DNA of 27,180 nucleotides from CAYIYO01 sp964367715 (GTDB lineage Bacteria; Chlamydiota; Chlamydiia; Chlamydiales; Criblamydiaceae): the NCBI GenBank assembly GCA_964367715.1, contig CAYIYO010000022.1:1-27180 (forward strand), given 5' to 3'. Made by a program: the position numbers and the translations under genes. The notes beneath the pieces are model-generated. The model made no database searches and was not told the DNA's origin. It saw only the letters and a list, made by a program, of their open reading frames with translations. Shown here one piece after another: positions 14,693 to 22,375 of the stretch; position 1 is the stretch's first letter; each line of letters begins with the position of its first letter.

Positions 14693-16060
14693 AAAGAGAG
14701 TATCTAAATCCACTACACCACTCTTTTGCAGAATGATAAGTGTGATGCCGATGGGAGCGACCCAACGAATAAAAAACATCCACGGTTTCCAAAGCCATTT
14801 CAACACCGTTCCTTGACAGAACTCTTCTTTTGCAATTTCCTTGTCTAATACCCATCCGGTAAAGATGGCAATGAGAAGACCATCAATAGGAAGGAGCCAT
14901 ACTGAGACCAGGTCGCCGATCGTATCAAAAAAGTTTTTACCATAGATAACGATCCAATTGGAAAAAAGAGTATTAGTCTCCGCTAGTGCACTTGGGATTC
15001 CGAACGTGAAGCATGCGGCGCCTACGATCAGTACGGCTTTTTTGCGGGACCATCCATGGAGGTCCATGAAATTTGCTGCGACGACTTCAACAAGAGCGAT
15101 GGAAGAGGTCAATGCTGTAAAGACGAATAGTGTAAAAAATGCCGTTGATAAAATTAGAGCACCGGGAAGTTGGCTAAACAGCAGAGGAAGAGTCTTGAAG
15201 ACTAAGCCGGGGCCGCCTTCTGGGGTTGATCCAAATGTGAAGATGATGGGGAAGATCATCAAAGCAGCTAAAAGGGAAATGAATACAATCATGGTGGCGA
15301 TGATGCCAGCGGTTTTAGGGATGTCTTCGCTGCGACGCATGTAGCTTCCGTAGGTTAGCATGATCCCCTGTCCTAGACTTAGAGTGAAAAAGGAGAGACC
15401 TAAGGCTTCGAGGGCGCTGGAAAGTTTAAATGCGGCGAAGTTGGGTTTAAAAATGAATTCGACAGCTTGACCGAATCCATCTAGAGTGACGCTATAGGCA
15501 CAGAAGATGACAAGAAGGATGAGGAGGCCGGAGGTCATAAGACGGCTCCAGTATTCGACACCGGCGCGTACCCCTGGATAGACCACGGCCACTGTGAGTG
15601 CGGTAAAGGCGAAGTGCCAGAATAAGGTGATGTCTCCGGAAGAGGAAAGTGTGGTGAAGATGTGTTCGATTTCTGCCGGGGTTTTATTTTCGTAAAATTG
15701 GTTCAGCGACATGAAGACATAGTTTAGTCCCCAGCCCGCAATGACACTATAAAAGGACATGATGAGGAAGGAGGCGAGGACACCTATCCATCCAGCAATT
15801 TTCCATGAGCTGTTGGTTGAGAGACTGGAAAAGATTCCGACAGCTCCGCGCTGTGCTTTTCTTCCGAGGATCAGCTCGGCGATAAAGATGGGGACGCCAA
15901 TGAAGAAAATGAAGAAGATATAAAAGAAAACAAAAAGGCCTCCTCCGTTTGCTCCTGTCACATAAGGAAATTTCCATAATGTGCCGAGACCGATGGCAGA
16001 GCCTGCAGCTGCTAAGATAAATCCAAGCTGGGAGCTCCAATGTTCTCTTTTATTTTCCAT
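14678..16060 (-). CDS. Sodium-dependent transporter, NSS/SNF family
   Basis: This is a 460-residue Na+-coupled symporter of the neurotransmitter:sodium symporter family; bacterial members (LeuT, TnaT, MetP types) take up amino acids. The N-terminal signature is clear: the Na+/substrate-site sequence AAAGSAIGLGTLWKFPYVTGANGGG spans residues 18-42, and IPAFIAE-like GVPIFIAELILGRKAQ follows near 55-70. Later hallmarks are a LSLGQGIMLTYGSYM stretch near 238-252 and a TSSIALVEVVAAN stretch near 318-330. About eleven to twelve membrane helices fit bacterial NSS size. The last four codons lie in a dispersed repeat. A small membrane ORF is transcribed divergently from 163 nt upstream. The ribosome site is AGGA, about 8 nt before the ATG. 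Substrate is probably an amino acid but cannot be specified. Confidence 0.93.
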   Translation of the reverse strand: MENKREHWSSQLGFILAAAGSAIGLGTLWKFPYVTGANGGGLFVFFYIFFIFFIGVPIFIAELILGRKAQRGAVGIFSSLSTNSSWKIAGWIGVLASFLIMSFYSVIAGWGLNYVFMSLNQFYENKTPAEIEHIFTTLSSSGDITLFWHFAFTALTVAVVYPGVRAGVEYWSRLMTSGLLILLVIFCAYSVTLDGFGQAVEFIFKPNFAAFKLSSALEALGLSFFTLSLGQGIMLTYGSYMRRSEDIPKTAGIIATMIVFISLLAALMIFPIIFTFGSTPEGGPGLVFKTLPLLFSQLPGALILSTAFFTLFVFTALTSSIALVEVVAANFMDLHGWSRKKAVLIVGAACFTFGIPSALAETNTLFSNWIVIYGKNFFDTIGDLVSVWLLPIDGLLIAIFTGWVLDKEIAKEEFCQGTVLKWLWKPWMFFIRWVAPIGITLIILQKSGVVDLDTLFTIHK

Positions 16061-16087
16061 AATTATGTCCTAATGAAAATTAATTTA

Positions 16088-16112
16088 TTTTTAACTCATT
16101 TCGTGTTAAAAA
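16088..16112. promoter_or_regulatory. Inverted repeat upstream of the NSS gene
   Basis: TTTTTAAC (16088-16095) and GTTAAAAA (16105-16112) form an 8-bp inverted repeat with a 9-nt spacer, 28-52 nt before the NSS start. AACTC (16093-16097) can alternatively pair with GAGTT (16116-16120). It may be a repressor operator, but AT-richness weakens the case. Confidence 0.3.
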
Positions 16113-16161
16113 TTCGAGTTTAAAAGGTTGTGGAATATGAATCTACCATAGTAAATGGTTG

Positions 16162-16189
16162 TTGACAATTGCTTTTTATTTAAGATAAA
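16162..16189 (+). promoter_or_regulatory. Candidate promoter for the micro-ORF/ykgJ-like operon
   Basis: A perfect TTGACA at 16162-16167 is followed after 16 bp by GATAAA (16184-16189). It is correctly placed for a start about 25-30 nt before the micro-ORF at 16223. Read by eye. Confidence 0.5.
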
Positions 16190-16222
16190 CTTGAGCTTAT
16201 CCTTTTATCCACAGGAATTTAA

Positions 16223-16342
16223 ATGAATTATTTGATAGCAAATCTTTTTGTTGAAGCCGCCGTTGTTGGGGCCGTGTGCTTTGTTTTTCTTATTCTATTT
16301 GTCGTCGCAGGAATCCGTCAGATTCTTAAAGACAAGGAATAG
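16223..16342 (+). CDS. 39-residue single-span membrane micro-protein
   Basis: An ATG at 16223, preceded by AGGA 7 nt upstream and by a good promoter, opens a 39-codon frame. The product has one strongly hydrophobic segment (about residues 9-29, from VEAAVVGAVC through LFVVAG) and a charged C-terminal tail (IRQILKDKE). It ends 7 nt before the YkgJ-like start, so the two are likely co-transcribed. Some bacterial NSS transporters need a small single-span subunit (MetS with MetP, and the related MaAIMP small-subunit family), normally encoded beside the transporter on the same strand. Here the transporter gene is divergent. The architecture is similar but I see no specific family motif, so that link is a hypothesis. 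Confidence 0.55.
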   Translation: MNYLIANLFVEAAVVGAVCFVFLILFVVAGIRQILKDKE

Positions 16343-16349
16343 TTCATTT

Positions 16350-16799
16350 ATGCTTCCTCCCCTTCCAATGGTACAAAGTTCAAAACAAAACGAGCCCTGG
16401 TATAGTGACGGATTGCGATTCGAGTGCACCGGGTGTGGCCAGTGCTGCACGGGATCTCCTGGTGCTGTTTGGGTCTCAGACGAAGAAATCGAAAAAATGT
16501 CTACTTTCAAAGGGATGACCGTTGCGGCATTTAAAAAACAGTATGTCAGAATGTTGGATGGACGCCTTTCTCTTAATGAGGATCCGCGCAATTATGACTG
16601 CGTCTTTTTAAAAGACAAAAAATGTACCCTTTACGACCATCGTCCTCTACAATGCCGGACTTTCCCTTGGTGGCCGGGAGTCCTTACAGACAAAAAATCA
16701 TGGAAAGAAGCGGCTAAGCGCTGCGAAGGCATTAACGATAATGCGCCGCTTGTTTCCTTTGCTCATATTGAAAAGAATGCAGTTTTACATCGCGAATAG
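16350..16799 (+). CDS. YkgJ-family cysteine-cluster (Zn/Fe-binding) protein
   Basis: This is a 149-residue cytoplasmic protein of the YkgJ/CxxCxxCC metal-binding family. The diagnostic cluster is FECTGCGQCC at about residues 29-38. The second part, with DCVFLKDKKCTLYDHRPLQCRTFPWWPG near 86-113, completes the family's conserved cysteine set. The domain is thought to bind zinc or iron; its biochemical role is not established. The open frame runs back to 16248, but that extension overlaps the micro-ORF in another frame. The ATG at 16350 is preferred; it has AAGGA about 12 nt upstream, and the ATG at 16368 is also possible. The stop is 2 nt before the next gene's start, giving a micro-ORF, ykgJ-like, mutase operon. 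Confidence 0.88.
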   Translation: MLPPLPMVQSSKQNEPWYSDGLRFECTGCGQCCTGSPGAVWVSDEEIEKMSTFKGMTVAAFKKQYVRMLDGRLSLNEDPRNYDCVFLKDKKCTLYDHRPLQCRTFPWWPGVLTDKKSWKEAAKRCEGINDNAPLVSFAHIEKNAVLHRE

Positions 16800-16801
16800 G
16801 A

Positions 16802-18517
16802 ATGAGAAATATGGACGAAACGATTTCCCTTTCTGTTGAAGCCTGGCTTGATGGGGAGTATGATGCTGAAACGAAAAATACCATCTTAGCGTTAAAAGAG
16901 ACAAATCCAACAGAGCTTATTGATGCGTTTTATAAAACATTAGATTTTGGAACGGGCGGATTGCGCGGACTGATGGGAGTGGGGACGAATCGACTCAACG
17001 TCTATACCATTCGAATGGCAACGCAAGGGTTAGCGGATTATATTCGACGCCAGCCGGCATTAGATAATAACAATGAACACTCCGTCATTATTGGTTATGA
17101 TTGCCGTCACAATTCTCGCTTATTTGCAGAGGAGGCAGCGAAAGTGCTGGCTGGGAACGGGATTCGCGCCTATATTTTTCGCGCGTTGAGACCCTGCCCT
17201 CTTGTTTCGTTTGGATGCCGTTACAAGCAGTGCACTGCAGGAATTATGATTACTGCTTCGCATAATCCTCCTCAATATAATGGATTTAAAGTGTACTGGG
17301 CCGATGGTGCGCAAGTATTGCCGCCGCATGATCGCGGAATTATTGAAGCGTTTAATCTGATTCAGGATCCTTCGCAAGTAAAAATTGCGGAAACGTTGAG
17401 TGATCGACATATTGAATGGATTGATACTGAAATTGATGTCGCCTATTTTGATGCTGTTGCTCCCCTCGCGCTTTATCCTAAAGAAGATCTTGCATATGGG
17501 GATGAATTAAATGTTGTCTACTCTAGCCTTCATGGCACTGGGATTACTCTTGTTCCCGAGCTTTTAAAGCGATGGGGATTTTCTACGTTACATTTTGTCG
17601 ATGCACAGAGTGCTGTTGACGGAAGTTTTTCTACCGTGAAAAGTCCTAATCCAGAAGATCCTGCTGCAATGGCAATGGGAGTCAAGATTCTCGAAGAAAA
17701 AGAAGCGGATATTTTTGTAGCGACGGATCCGGATGCTGACCGAGTAGGCATTGCCGTGCGTCATCATGGGAAGGTCGAATTATTGAATGGCAACCAGATT
17801 GCGTGCCTTTGTTTGGAAGGGATTTGCCAGGCGCTGAAAAAACAAGGGCGACTTCCGGAGGGGGCAACGTTTGTTAAATCTGTGGTCACGACTGAGCTCT
17901 TTAAGGCGATTGCGACCGCGTATGGAAAGGCGTGTTATGAAACACTTCCTGGGTTTAAGTATATTGGAGCGCTGATTCGCCGATGGGAGAGTGATCCTAA
18001 GGAAGGTCATGAATATATTTTTGGCGCAGAAGAGTCGTTTGGATACCTTTTTGGAACGCAGGCGCGGGATAAAGATGCCGTGTTAACAATCGCGCTGTTA
18101 TGTGAGCTGGCATTGGAAGCGAAAAGAGAAGGCAAGACCTTAGTTGACCGTTTACATGACTTGTATCACCGTTATGGCGTCTATATTGAAAAGCAGTTGT
18201 CGGTAAATTTTGAAGACAGCAAAGTGGGAAACGAGCAGATGGTGAAACAGATGGAGAAGATTGTGAAGAATCCTCCTATCCAGATTGCGGGCGTTGTCGT
18301 AAAAGAGACGGAAGACAATCCAGCAGCGAAGATGGTCACCTTTTTCCTTTCCGATCATAGTAAGTTGATTATCCGTCCGTCGGGGACAGAACCTAAAATT
18401 AAAACTTACTGCAGTGTTTTATCTCCGCTACGAGAGAGTTTAGAAACGACCATGCGTACATTAGATGCGCATGCAAGCAAGTTGCTATCTGCGATGGAAG
18501 CGCTCTTAACGGATTAA
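16802..18517 (+). CDS. Phosphoglucomutase/phosphomannomutase
   Basis: This is a 571-residue alpha-D-phosphohexomutase interconverting hexose 1- and 6-phosphates, linking glycolysis to glycogen and surface-sugar synthesis. All four family motifs are present: the phosphoserine loop TASHNPPQYNGFK (Ser153), the Mg2+ loop DPDADR at 309-314, the sugar-specificity loop AEESFGY, and the phosphate-binding loop RPSGTEPKIKTY near the C-terminus. Length and the DFGTGGLRG motif near residues 48-56 place it with the long PgcA/PGM2-like branch (about 560-600 residues) rather than the short bacterial ManB type. The start could also be the ATG at 16811 (MDETISL). It is 2 nt downstream of the ykgJ-like gene. 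Glucose versus mannose preference cannot be fixed from motifs alone, although the PGM2-like length favours glucose. Confidence 0.93.
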   Translation: MRNMDETISLSVEAWLDGEYDAETKNTILALKETNPTELIDAFYKTLDFGTGGLRGLMGVGTNRLNVYTIRMATQGLADYIRRQPALDNNNEHSVIIGYDCRHNSRLFAEEAAKVLAGNGIRAYIFRALRPCPLVSFGCRYKQCTAGIMITASHNPPQYNGFKVYWADGAQVLPPHDRGIIEAFNLIQDPSQVKIAETLSDRHIEWIDTEIDVAYFDAVAPLALYPKEDLAYGDELNVVYSSLHGTGITLVPELLKRWGFSTLHFVDAQSAVDGSFSTVKSPNPEDPAAMAMGVKILEEKEADIFVATDPDADRVGIAVRHHGKVELLNGNQIACLCLEGICQALKKQGRLPEGATFVKSVVTTELFKAIATAYGKACYETLPGFKYIGALIRRWESDPKEGHEYIFGAEESFGYLFGTQARDKDAVLTIALLCELALEAKREGKTLVDRLHDLYHRYGVYIEKQLSVNFEDSKVGNEQMVKQMEKIVKNPPIQIAGVVVKETEDNPAAKMVTFFLSDHSKLIIRPSGTEPKIKTYCSVLSPLRESLETTMRTLDAHASKLLSAMEALLTD

Positions 18518-18550
18518 CCAACGCTATTTCTAGACTTCTTTTTTTTCTTT

Positions 18551-18570
18551 CTCTGCGACTCTGCGTTAAA
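18551..18570 (+). repeat. Dispersed 20-nt repeat, copy 2
   Basis: CTCTGCGACTCTGCGTTAAA, preceded by a long CT-rich tract and followed by another CTCTGCG at 18580-18586. It matches 2798-2817 (opposite strand) at 18 of 20 positions. It lies in the 95-nt gap between two convergent genes, where no clear terminator hairpin is visible. Confidence 0.5.
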
Positions 18571-18612
18571 CGCTAGGCCTCTGCGAGTAATACGTGGAGT
18601 TTCAGCTTATCT

Positions 18613-19431
18613 TTACTGCTTTTCTTTTTTATGGAGGAGGACATGTGCCTCTGCAGCAAAGTTAAAGAAGAAGAGGATGGCGGGTGAGAGGATTCCGACG
18701 AAGGGAATCATGATAATAAACCAGCGTACCGCAGCGACTAACGCGAGGTCACCAAAATCTACTGCGACTTGAGTCATCATGACGGCGAGACTTAAGATTC
18801 CTGCAACAAAACATAGAGGCACAACAGCAATAAACAACAATATCAAGTTGCTGAAGATATCTTCTTTTAATCGCTTAAACAGCCCTTCTGAAAGACGCAT
18901 GCCATGAAGACCTTTTAACGCAAGGGAAGGCGTTACATAGAAGAGGATGGCAATATTTAGGACGCATAAAATAAGGGATCCTAAGTTCAATAAGAAAGGC
19001 ATAAAAGATAGAAGGACGCCAATAAATTCTCCCATGAGAGGAATCTTGTTGAGTAGCATAAAGATTCCCATCAGCATCCAAAGCAGCAAATAGCAGAGAA
19101 TGATTGGAACAGAGAAGTAGGAAGCTCCGACAATCAGTTCCCAAGACCGCTTTAGTGTGTCGCCATAATGAATTTCTTTTCCTTTAATTTCGTCGTGGTA
19201 GAGACGAATCGTGAGTACACCTGCCGACAAAAGAACGCCTGCACATAAGAATAAAGGAAGAAAGGTGACGCTAAGCAGTACCCAATCTCCTGCATTGTAA
19301 GCGAGACTTCGAAAGAAAATCACCATCAAGCCACAGAGGGCTAGGACTGCCGCCATCAATAAATTTTTCTTTCCTTCGAACGTTCTAAGAGTTGCTCGAT
19401 TAAAAATGAAGGCGATGTCTTCAAAAGTCAT
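18613..19431 (-). CDS. Polytopic membrane protein of unknown function
   Basis: This is a 272-residue inner-membrane protein that I do not recognise. After a short N-terminal helix (FEDIAFIFNRATLRTF) there are about six hydrophobic spans, near residues 26-43, 52-75, 102-130, 138-168, 196-222 and 235-262. A conserved-looking loop, FYVTPSLALKGLHGMRLSEGLFKRLKED, lies near residues 165-192. That span-loop layout resembles broadly distributed DUF-type membrane proteins with a GHG or NP motif but gives no mechanism. It is the third gene after mdh and gltA: its ATG is 5 nt downstream of the gltA stop, so it is surely in the operon. A transport or membrane-homeostasis role linked to TCA metabolism is possible but unsupported. 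Confidence 0.8.
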   Translation of the reverse strand: MTFEDIAFIFNRATLRTFEGKKNLLMAAVLALCGLMVIFFRSLAYNAGDWVLLSVTFLPLFLCAGVLLSAGVLTIRLYHDEIKGKEIHYGDTLKRSWELIVGASYFSVPIILCYLLLWMLMGIFMLLNKIPLMGEFIGVLLSFMPFLLNLGSLILCVLNIAILFYVTPSLALKGLHGMRLSEGLFKRLKEDIFSNLILLFIAVVPLCFVAGILSLAVMMTQVAVDFGDLALVAAVRWFIIMIPFVGILSPAILFFFNFAAEAHVLLHKKEKQ

Positions 19432-19436
19432 GGGGA

Positions 19437-20606
19437 TTATTCCGCTTTATACAAGTATTTAGGTCTGATAATGGGTGTACCTTTTCCACCGCGCGCTTCC
19501 AATCTCTCGTACATGATCTGCCGTGCAATTCCCACGCAGCGTGAGAGGGCAAACAGAACCGTGTAGTATTCCGGATAGGGAAATCCCGCGGCGGATAGGA
19601 CGGTGCCGCTGATGGCATCGACATTAGGATAAGGATCGGATATTTTCGGATTTTCCGCTAGTATCTTTGATCCTACTTCTCGCAATAGCACAGAAATTTT
19701 TACTAGAGGATGAGTTGGATAGCGTTCTTTTGCGACGCTGTAGAGGATTGTGGCGCGTGGATCCTCTACACGCAGAACCGCGTGACCAAATCCAAAGACA
19801 AGTTCGTTGTTGTCGAGACGGTTGCGAATAAACTTTTCTACTTGTTGTGGGGAGGGGTTTTCTCCCAGCTCTTTTAGGATCACTTGAACAAATTCTAAGC
19901 AGTCTTGATTGGCTTTTCCATGGCGTGGACCTGCCAGTGCACACATGGCGGCGCAGAGAGATCCATACATATCTTCCAATCCCGAGGCGACGCCTTTTCC
20001 AATGAATGTCGAGAGGTTTCCCCCATCGTGGTCGTAGTGGAGGACGTTGAAGAGACGAAAGACTTCGTTAAGTTCATTGAGATTTGCATTGGGGACATTC
20101 AGCATCTGCGTGAAGTTTTCCATGTAGCCGATTTCTGGCTCAGACGTGACGATCCCTTCCCATCCGGCATGGTAATTGATCACCGTGGCGGCTAAGAGAG
20201 GAAGTTTAGCGATTACATTGAGTGCATCTTCGCGATAATCGCCGGTTCCTTCGATCATTCCACAGATCAGTAATGCGGCACAAAAGAGCTTCATTGGATG
20301 CCCTTGACGTGGAAGAGAGCGGATGTGAGAAAGTACTTCTGGTGAGCAGAAAGCGCGACGTTGAATCTCTTTTGCAAATTCTTTGATTTCGCTTGTTGAG
20401 CCTTCACGACCGTAGTATAGGAGGTAGATGACGCGCTCCGGAGACCAGTCGGCCATTTCTGCAACCGGCTTACCGACATAATATAATCCCTTCATCGGAT
20501 CTACGGAGGAGGTCGTGCAATAGCCCACAGGGTATCCACGCATCCCTGTTTCTAAATTGTCTTTTGTGATTGTGAGTAATACTTCGGTTGAAAGCTGCTC
20601 TGCCAT
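19437..20606 (-). CDS. gltA: Citrate synthase, eukaryote-like type
   Basis: This enzyme condenses oxaloacetate and acetyl-CoA to citrate, the entry step of the TCA cycle. It has 389 residues. The catalytic triad is intact in the mitochondrial-type contexts: His229 in AGPRHGKANQ, His275 in GFGHAVLR and Asp330 in PNVDAISG. Oxaloacetate binding by HYDHDGGNLSTF at 190-201 also matches the mitochondrial-like pattern rather than the E. coli type (HADHE, FGHRVYK, NVDFYSG). Such forms are known in a few bacteria, including Geobacter. Classical Chlamydia lack citrate synthase, so this points to an environmental relative. The start overlaps the mdh stop by one base (TAATG), so oxaloacetate-producing and oxaloacetate-using enzymes are co-translated. 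Confidence 0.95.
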   Translation of the reverse strand: MAEQLSTEVLLTITKDNLETGMRGYPVGYCTTSSVDPMKGLYYVGKPVAEMADWSPERVIYLLYYGREGSTSEIKEFAKEIQRRAFCSPEVLSHIRSLPRQGHPMKLFCAALLICGMIEGTGDYREDALNVIAKLPLLAATVINYHAGWEGIVTSEPEIGYMENFTQMLNVPNANLNELNEVFRLFNVLHYDHDGGNLSTFIGKGVASGLEDMYGSLCAAMCALAGPRHGKANQDCLEFVQVILKELGENPSPQQVEKFIRNRLDNNELVFGFGHAVLRVEDPRATILYSVAKERYPTHPLVKISVLLREVGSKILAENPKISDPYPNVDAISGTVLSAAGFPYPEYYTVLFALSRCVGIARQIMYERLEARGGKGTPIIRPKYLYKAE

Positions 20607-21604
20607 TACTTTACTCCTTGCGTTGTTAATGCCATTCCCCGTTCTTCGATCAACTCTTTCTCTGTTTCCTCGATTTTTTTTCGTAAAAAGTCATTTAATG
20701 CGATGCTGGGAACGATGTTGACTTTTCCGTTTTCTTCGACTCGACAAGGAAAAGAGAAGATAAGATTTTCTTCCACTCCGTATGGATTTCCATTGCTACA
20801 AAGGGCGACTGAAAAATAGTCTCCCTTTTTTGTCGGTTCCAATAATGCTTTCATTGTATCGACAACGCCGTTTGCTGCTGAAGCAGCAGACGATTTCCCT
20901 CTCGCCGCAATGATTGCGGCTCCCCGCTTCTGGACACATGGAAGGAAGACCGTTTCAAACCAGGGAGAATCATTAATGACTTCGTACGCAGACTTTCCAT
21001 TTATTTCTGCGTGATAGAAGTCGGGAACCATTGTCACCGAATGATTGCCCCAGATTGCCAATTTACTAATCGCCCCAATCTGTGTGTTGGCTTTATTTGC
21101 GAGTTGAAATGCGGCGCGATTTTGATCAAGCATTGTCATTGCAAAAAAGTTTTCTTTGGGGATATTTGGTGCGTTGGTCATTGCGATGAGAGCGTTGGTG
21201 TTGCAGGGATTTCCTACCACAAGAACCTTAACATTACGAGCGGCCACCGCGTTGAGTGCTTGCCCTTGTTCAATAAATATTTTACCGTTTTCACTCAAAA
21301 GCTCCGCACGCTCCATTCCAGGTCCACGTGGCTTTGCACCGACAAGGATTGCATAATGCGCGTTTTTGAAAATTTTTTTTGGTTCGCTTCCGATTTCTAT
21401 GCGATGAAGGAGAGGGAAAGCGCAGTCTTCGATCTCCATTTTCACCCCTTCTAGGGTTTTGAGAGCATCGGCGACTTCGAGAATATGAAGAGCGAGAGGT
21501 TGATCGGAGCCGAACACTTCGCCTGAGGCGATACGGAAGAGAAGATTGTAGGCGATTTGACCTGCGCCCCCGGTGACTGCCACGTTGATTACTGGTTTTG
21601 CCAT
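20606..21604 (-). CDS. mdh: Malate dehydrogenase
   Basis: This NAD-dependent enzyme oxidises malate to oxaloacetate. It has 332 residues. The Rossmann motif TGGAGQIAYNLLFRIASG sits at residues 10-27, and ILVGAKPRGPGMER near 86-99 supplies the substrate-loop arginines. NPCNTNALIA near 132 and TMLDQNRA near 157 (Asp and Arg of the active site) follow. The catalytic histidine is in WGNHS near 185-189. The pattern is that of cytosolic-type MDH, as in other chlamydiae, not the LDH-like MDH. It leads the operon mdh-gltA-membrane protein. It is divergent from queE across a 114-nt gap, where AGGCAA (21656-21661) and TTGCCT (21677-21682) form a weak hairpin around a poly-T stretch. The ribosome site GGAGG lies just before the ATG. 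Confidence 0.95.
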   Translation of the reverse strand: MAKPVINVAVTGGAGQIAYNLLFRIASGEVFGSDQPLALHILEVADALKTLEGVKMEIEDCAFPLLHRIEIGSEPKKIFKNAHYAILVGAKPRGPGMERAELLSENGKIFIEQGQALNAVAARNVKVLVVGNPCNTNALIAMTNAPNIPKENFFAMTMLDQNRAAFQLANKANTQIGAISKLAIWGNHSVTMVPDFYHAEINGKSAYEVINDSPWFETVFLPCVQKRGAAIIAARGKSSAASAANGVVDTMKALLEPTKKGDYFSVALCSNGNPYGVEENLIFSFPCRVEENGKVNIVPSIALNDFLRKKIEETEKELIEERGMALTTQGVK

Positions 21605-21718
21605 GCGACCTCCAAATCATTTTTTTAATTGCATCTTATGTTTGTAGGTCATATTAGGCAACAGCCTTTTTTTTTATTGCCTGTTCTGTTAGACTATATC
21701 CTTTTAACTGTGTAGAAG

Positions 21719-22375
21719 ATGTTTGATAAGAAAACTTTAAATCTCGTTGAAATTTTTGCAAGTGTTCAAGGGGAAACCCGCTTTGCTGGATTGCCCACAA
21801 CTTTTGTGAGACTTGCCGCCTGTAACTTGCGTTGTTCGTGGTGTGATACCACCTATTCTTTTGGTCGAGGAGAGCCTCGGACAATCGAATCGATTTTAGT
21901 GACGATCAAAAAAAACGGATGCTCTCATGTATGCATCACTGGTGGAGAGCCCCTTCTGCAAGAAAATGTTCATTTGTTGATGTCGATTCTTTGCGATGAA
22001 GGGTATTGTGTTTCGATTGAAACAGGAGGATCCCTTTCGACAAAAATGGTGGATCCTCGTGTCGCTGTTGTGTTGGATATCAAGTGTCCGGGCAGTCTGA
22101 TGGAGCATAAAAACTTGTGGGAAAATCTCCCTCTATTACGCGCGCATGATGAAGTGAAGTTTGTGATCATGGACCGCCAAGATTACGAGTATGCGGTTTC
22201 TGTTTGTAAAAAGTACCATCTATTTCAGCGTCCTATGCAGACGCTTTTTTCTCCTGTTCATGATGTTTTGGATTCCAAGCTGCTCGTCCAATGGATCTTA
22301 GAAGATCGACTCCCGATTCGCCTCAATTTACAGTTGCATAAGTTTATTTGGACACCACAGACGAGAGGCGTGTGA
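21719..22375 (+). CDS. queE: 7-carboxy-7-deazaguanine synthase QueE
   Basis: This radical-SAM enzyme converts 6-carboxytetrahydropterin to 7-carboxy-7-deazaguanine in the preQ0/queuosine pathway. The 218 residues include EIFASVQGETRFAG near 11-24, typical of QueE. The cluster-binding CxxxCxxC is CNLRCSWC near residues 35-42, followed by DTTYSF. The SAM-site CITGGEPLLQ near 72-81 and HDEVKFVIMD near 142 complete the match. Radical SAM members of this group are compact (about 200-240 residues). The TGA shares its A with the queC ATG (TGATG), so the two are coupled. I saw no preQ1-riboswitch-like structure upstream. Other pathway genes (queD, folE, queF, tgt) are not in the window. Confidence 0.94.
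   Translation: MFDKKTLNLVEIFASVQGETRFAGLPTTFVRLAACNLRCSWCDTTYSFGRGEPRTIESILVTIKKNGCSHVCITGGEPLLQENVHLLMSILCDEGYCVSIETGGSLSTKMVDPRVAVVLDIKCPGSLMEHKNLWENLPLLRAHDEVKFVIMDRQDYEYAVSVCKKYHLFQRPMQTLFSPVHDVLDSKLLVQWILEDRLPIRLNLQLHKFIWTPQTRGV

Larger units (their letters stand above)
14637..14695. terminator. Long hairpin between convergent genes (bidirectional terminator candidate)
   Basis: CTATACACAAGTGAA (14642-14656) pairs perfectly with TTCACTTGTGTATAG (14677-14691), and a further CTTTA/TAAAG pairs beyond a one-base bulge. The loop is 20 nt. It lies between convergent genes, as a bidirectional terminator would, but has no T-tract after either arm. The right arm encodes the last codons and stop of the NSS transporter. 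Confidence 0.55.

Noticed and set aside
16248..16349. N-terminal extension of the YkgJ-like frame
   Set aside because: It overlaps the 39-residue micro-ORF in another frame and adds a hydrophobic, non-conserved stretch with no ribosome site.
21605..21718. preQ1 riboswitch before queE
   Set aside because: No H-type pseudoknot layout with the conserved A-rich tail was found; only a weak AGGCAA/TTGCCT hairpin around a poly-T stretch is present.
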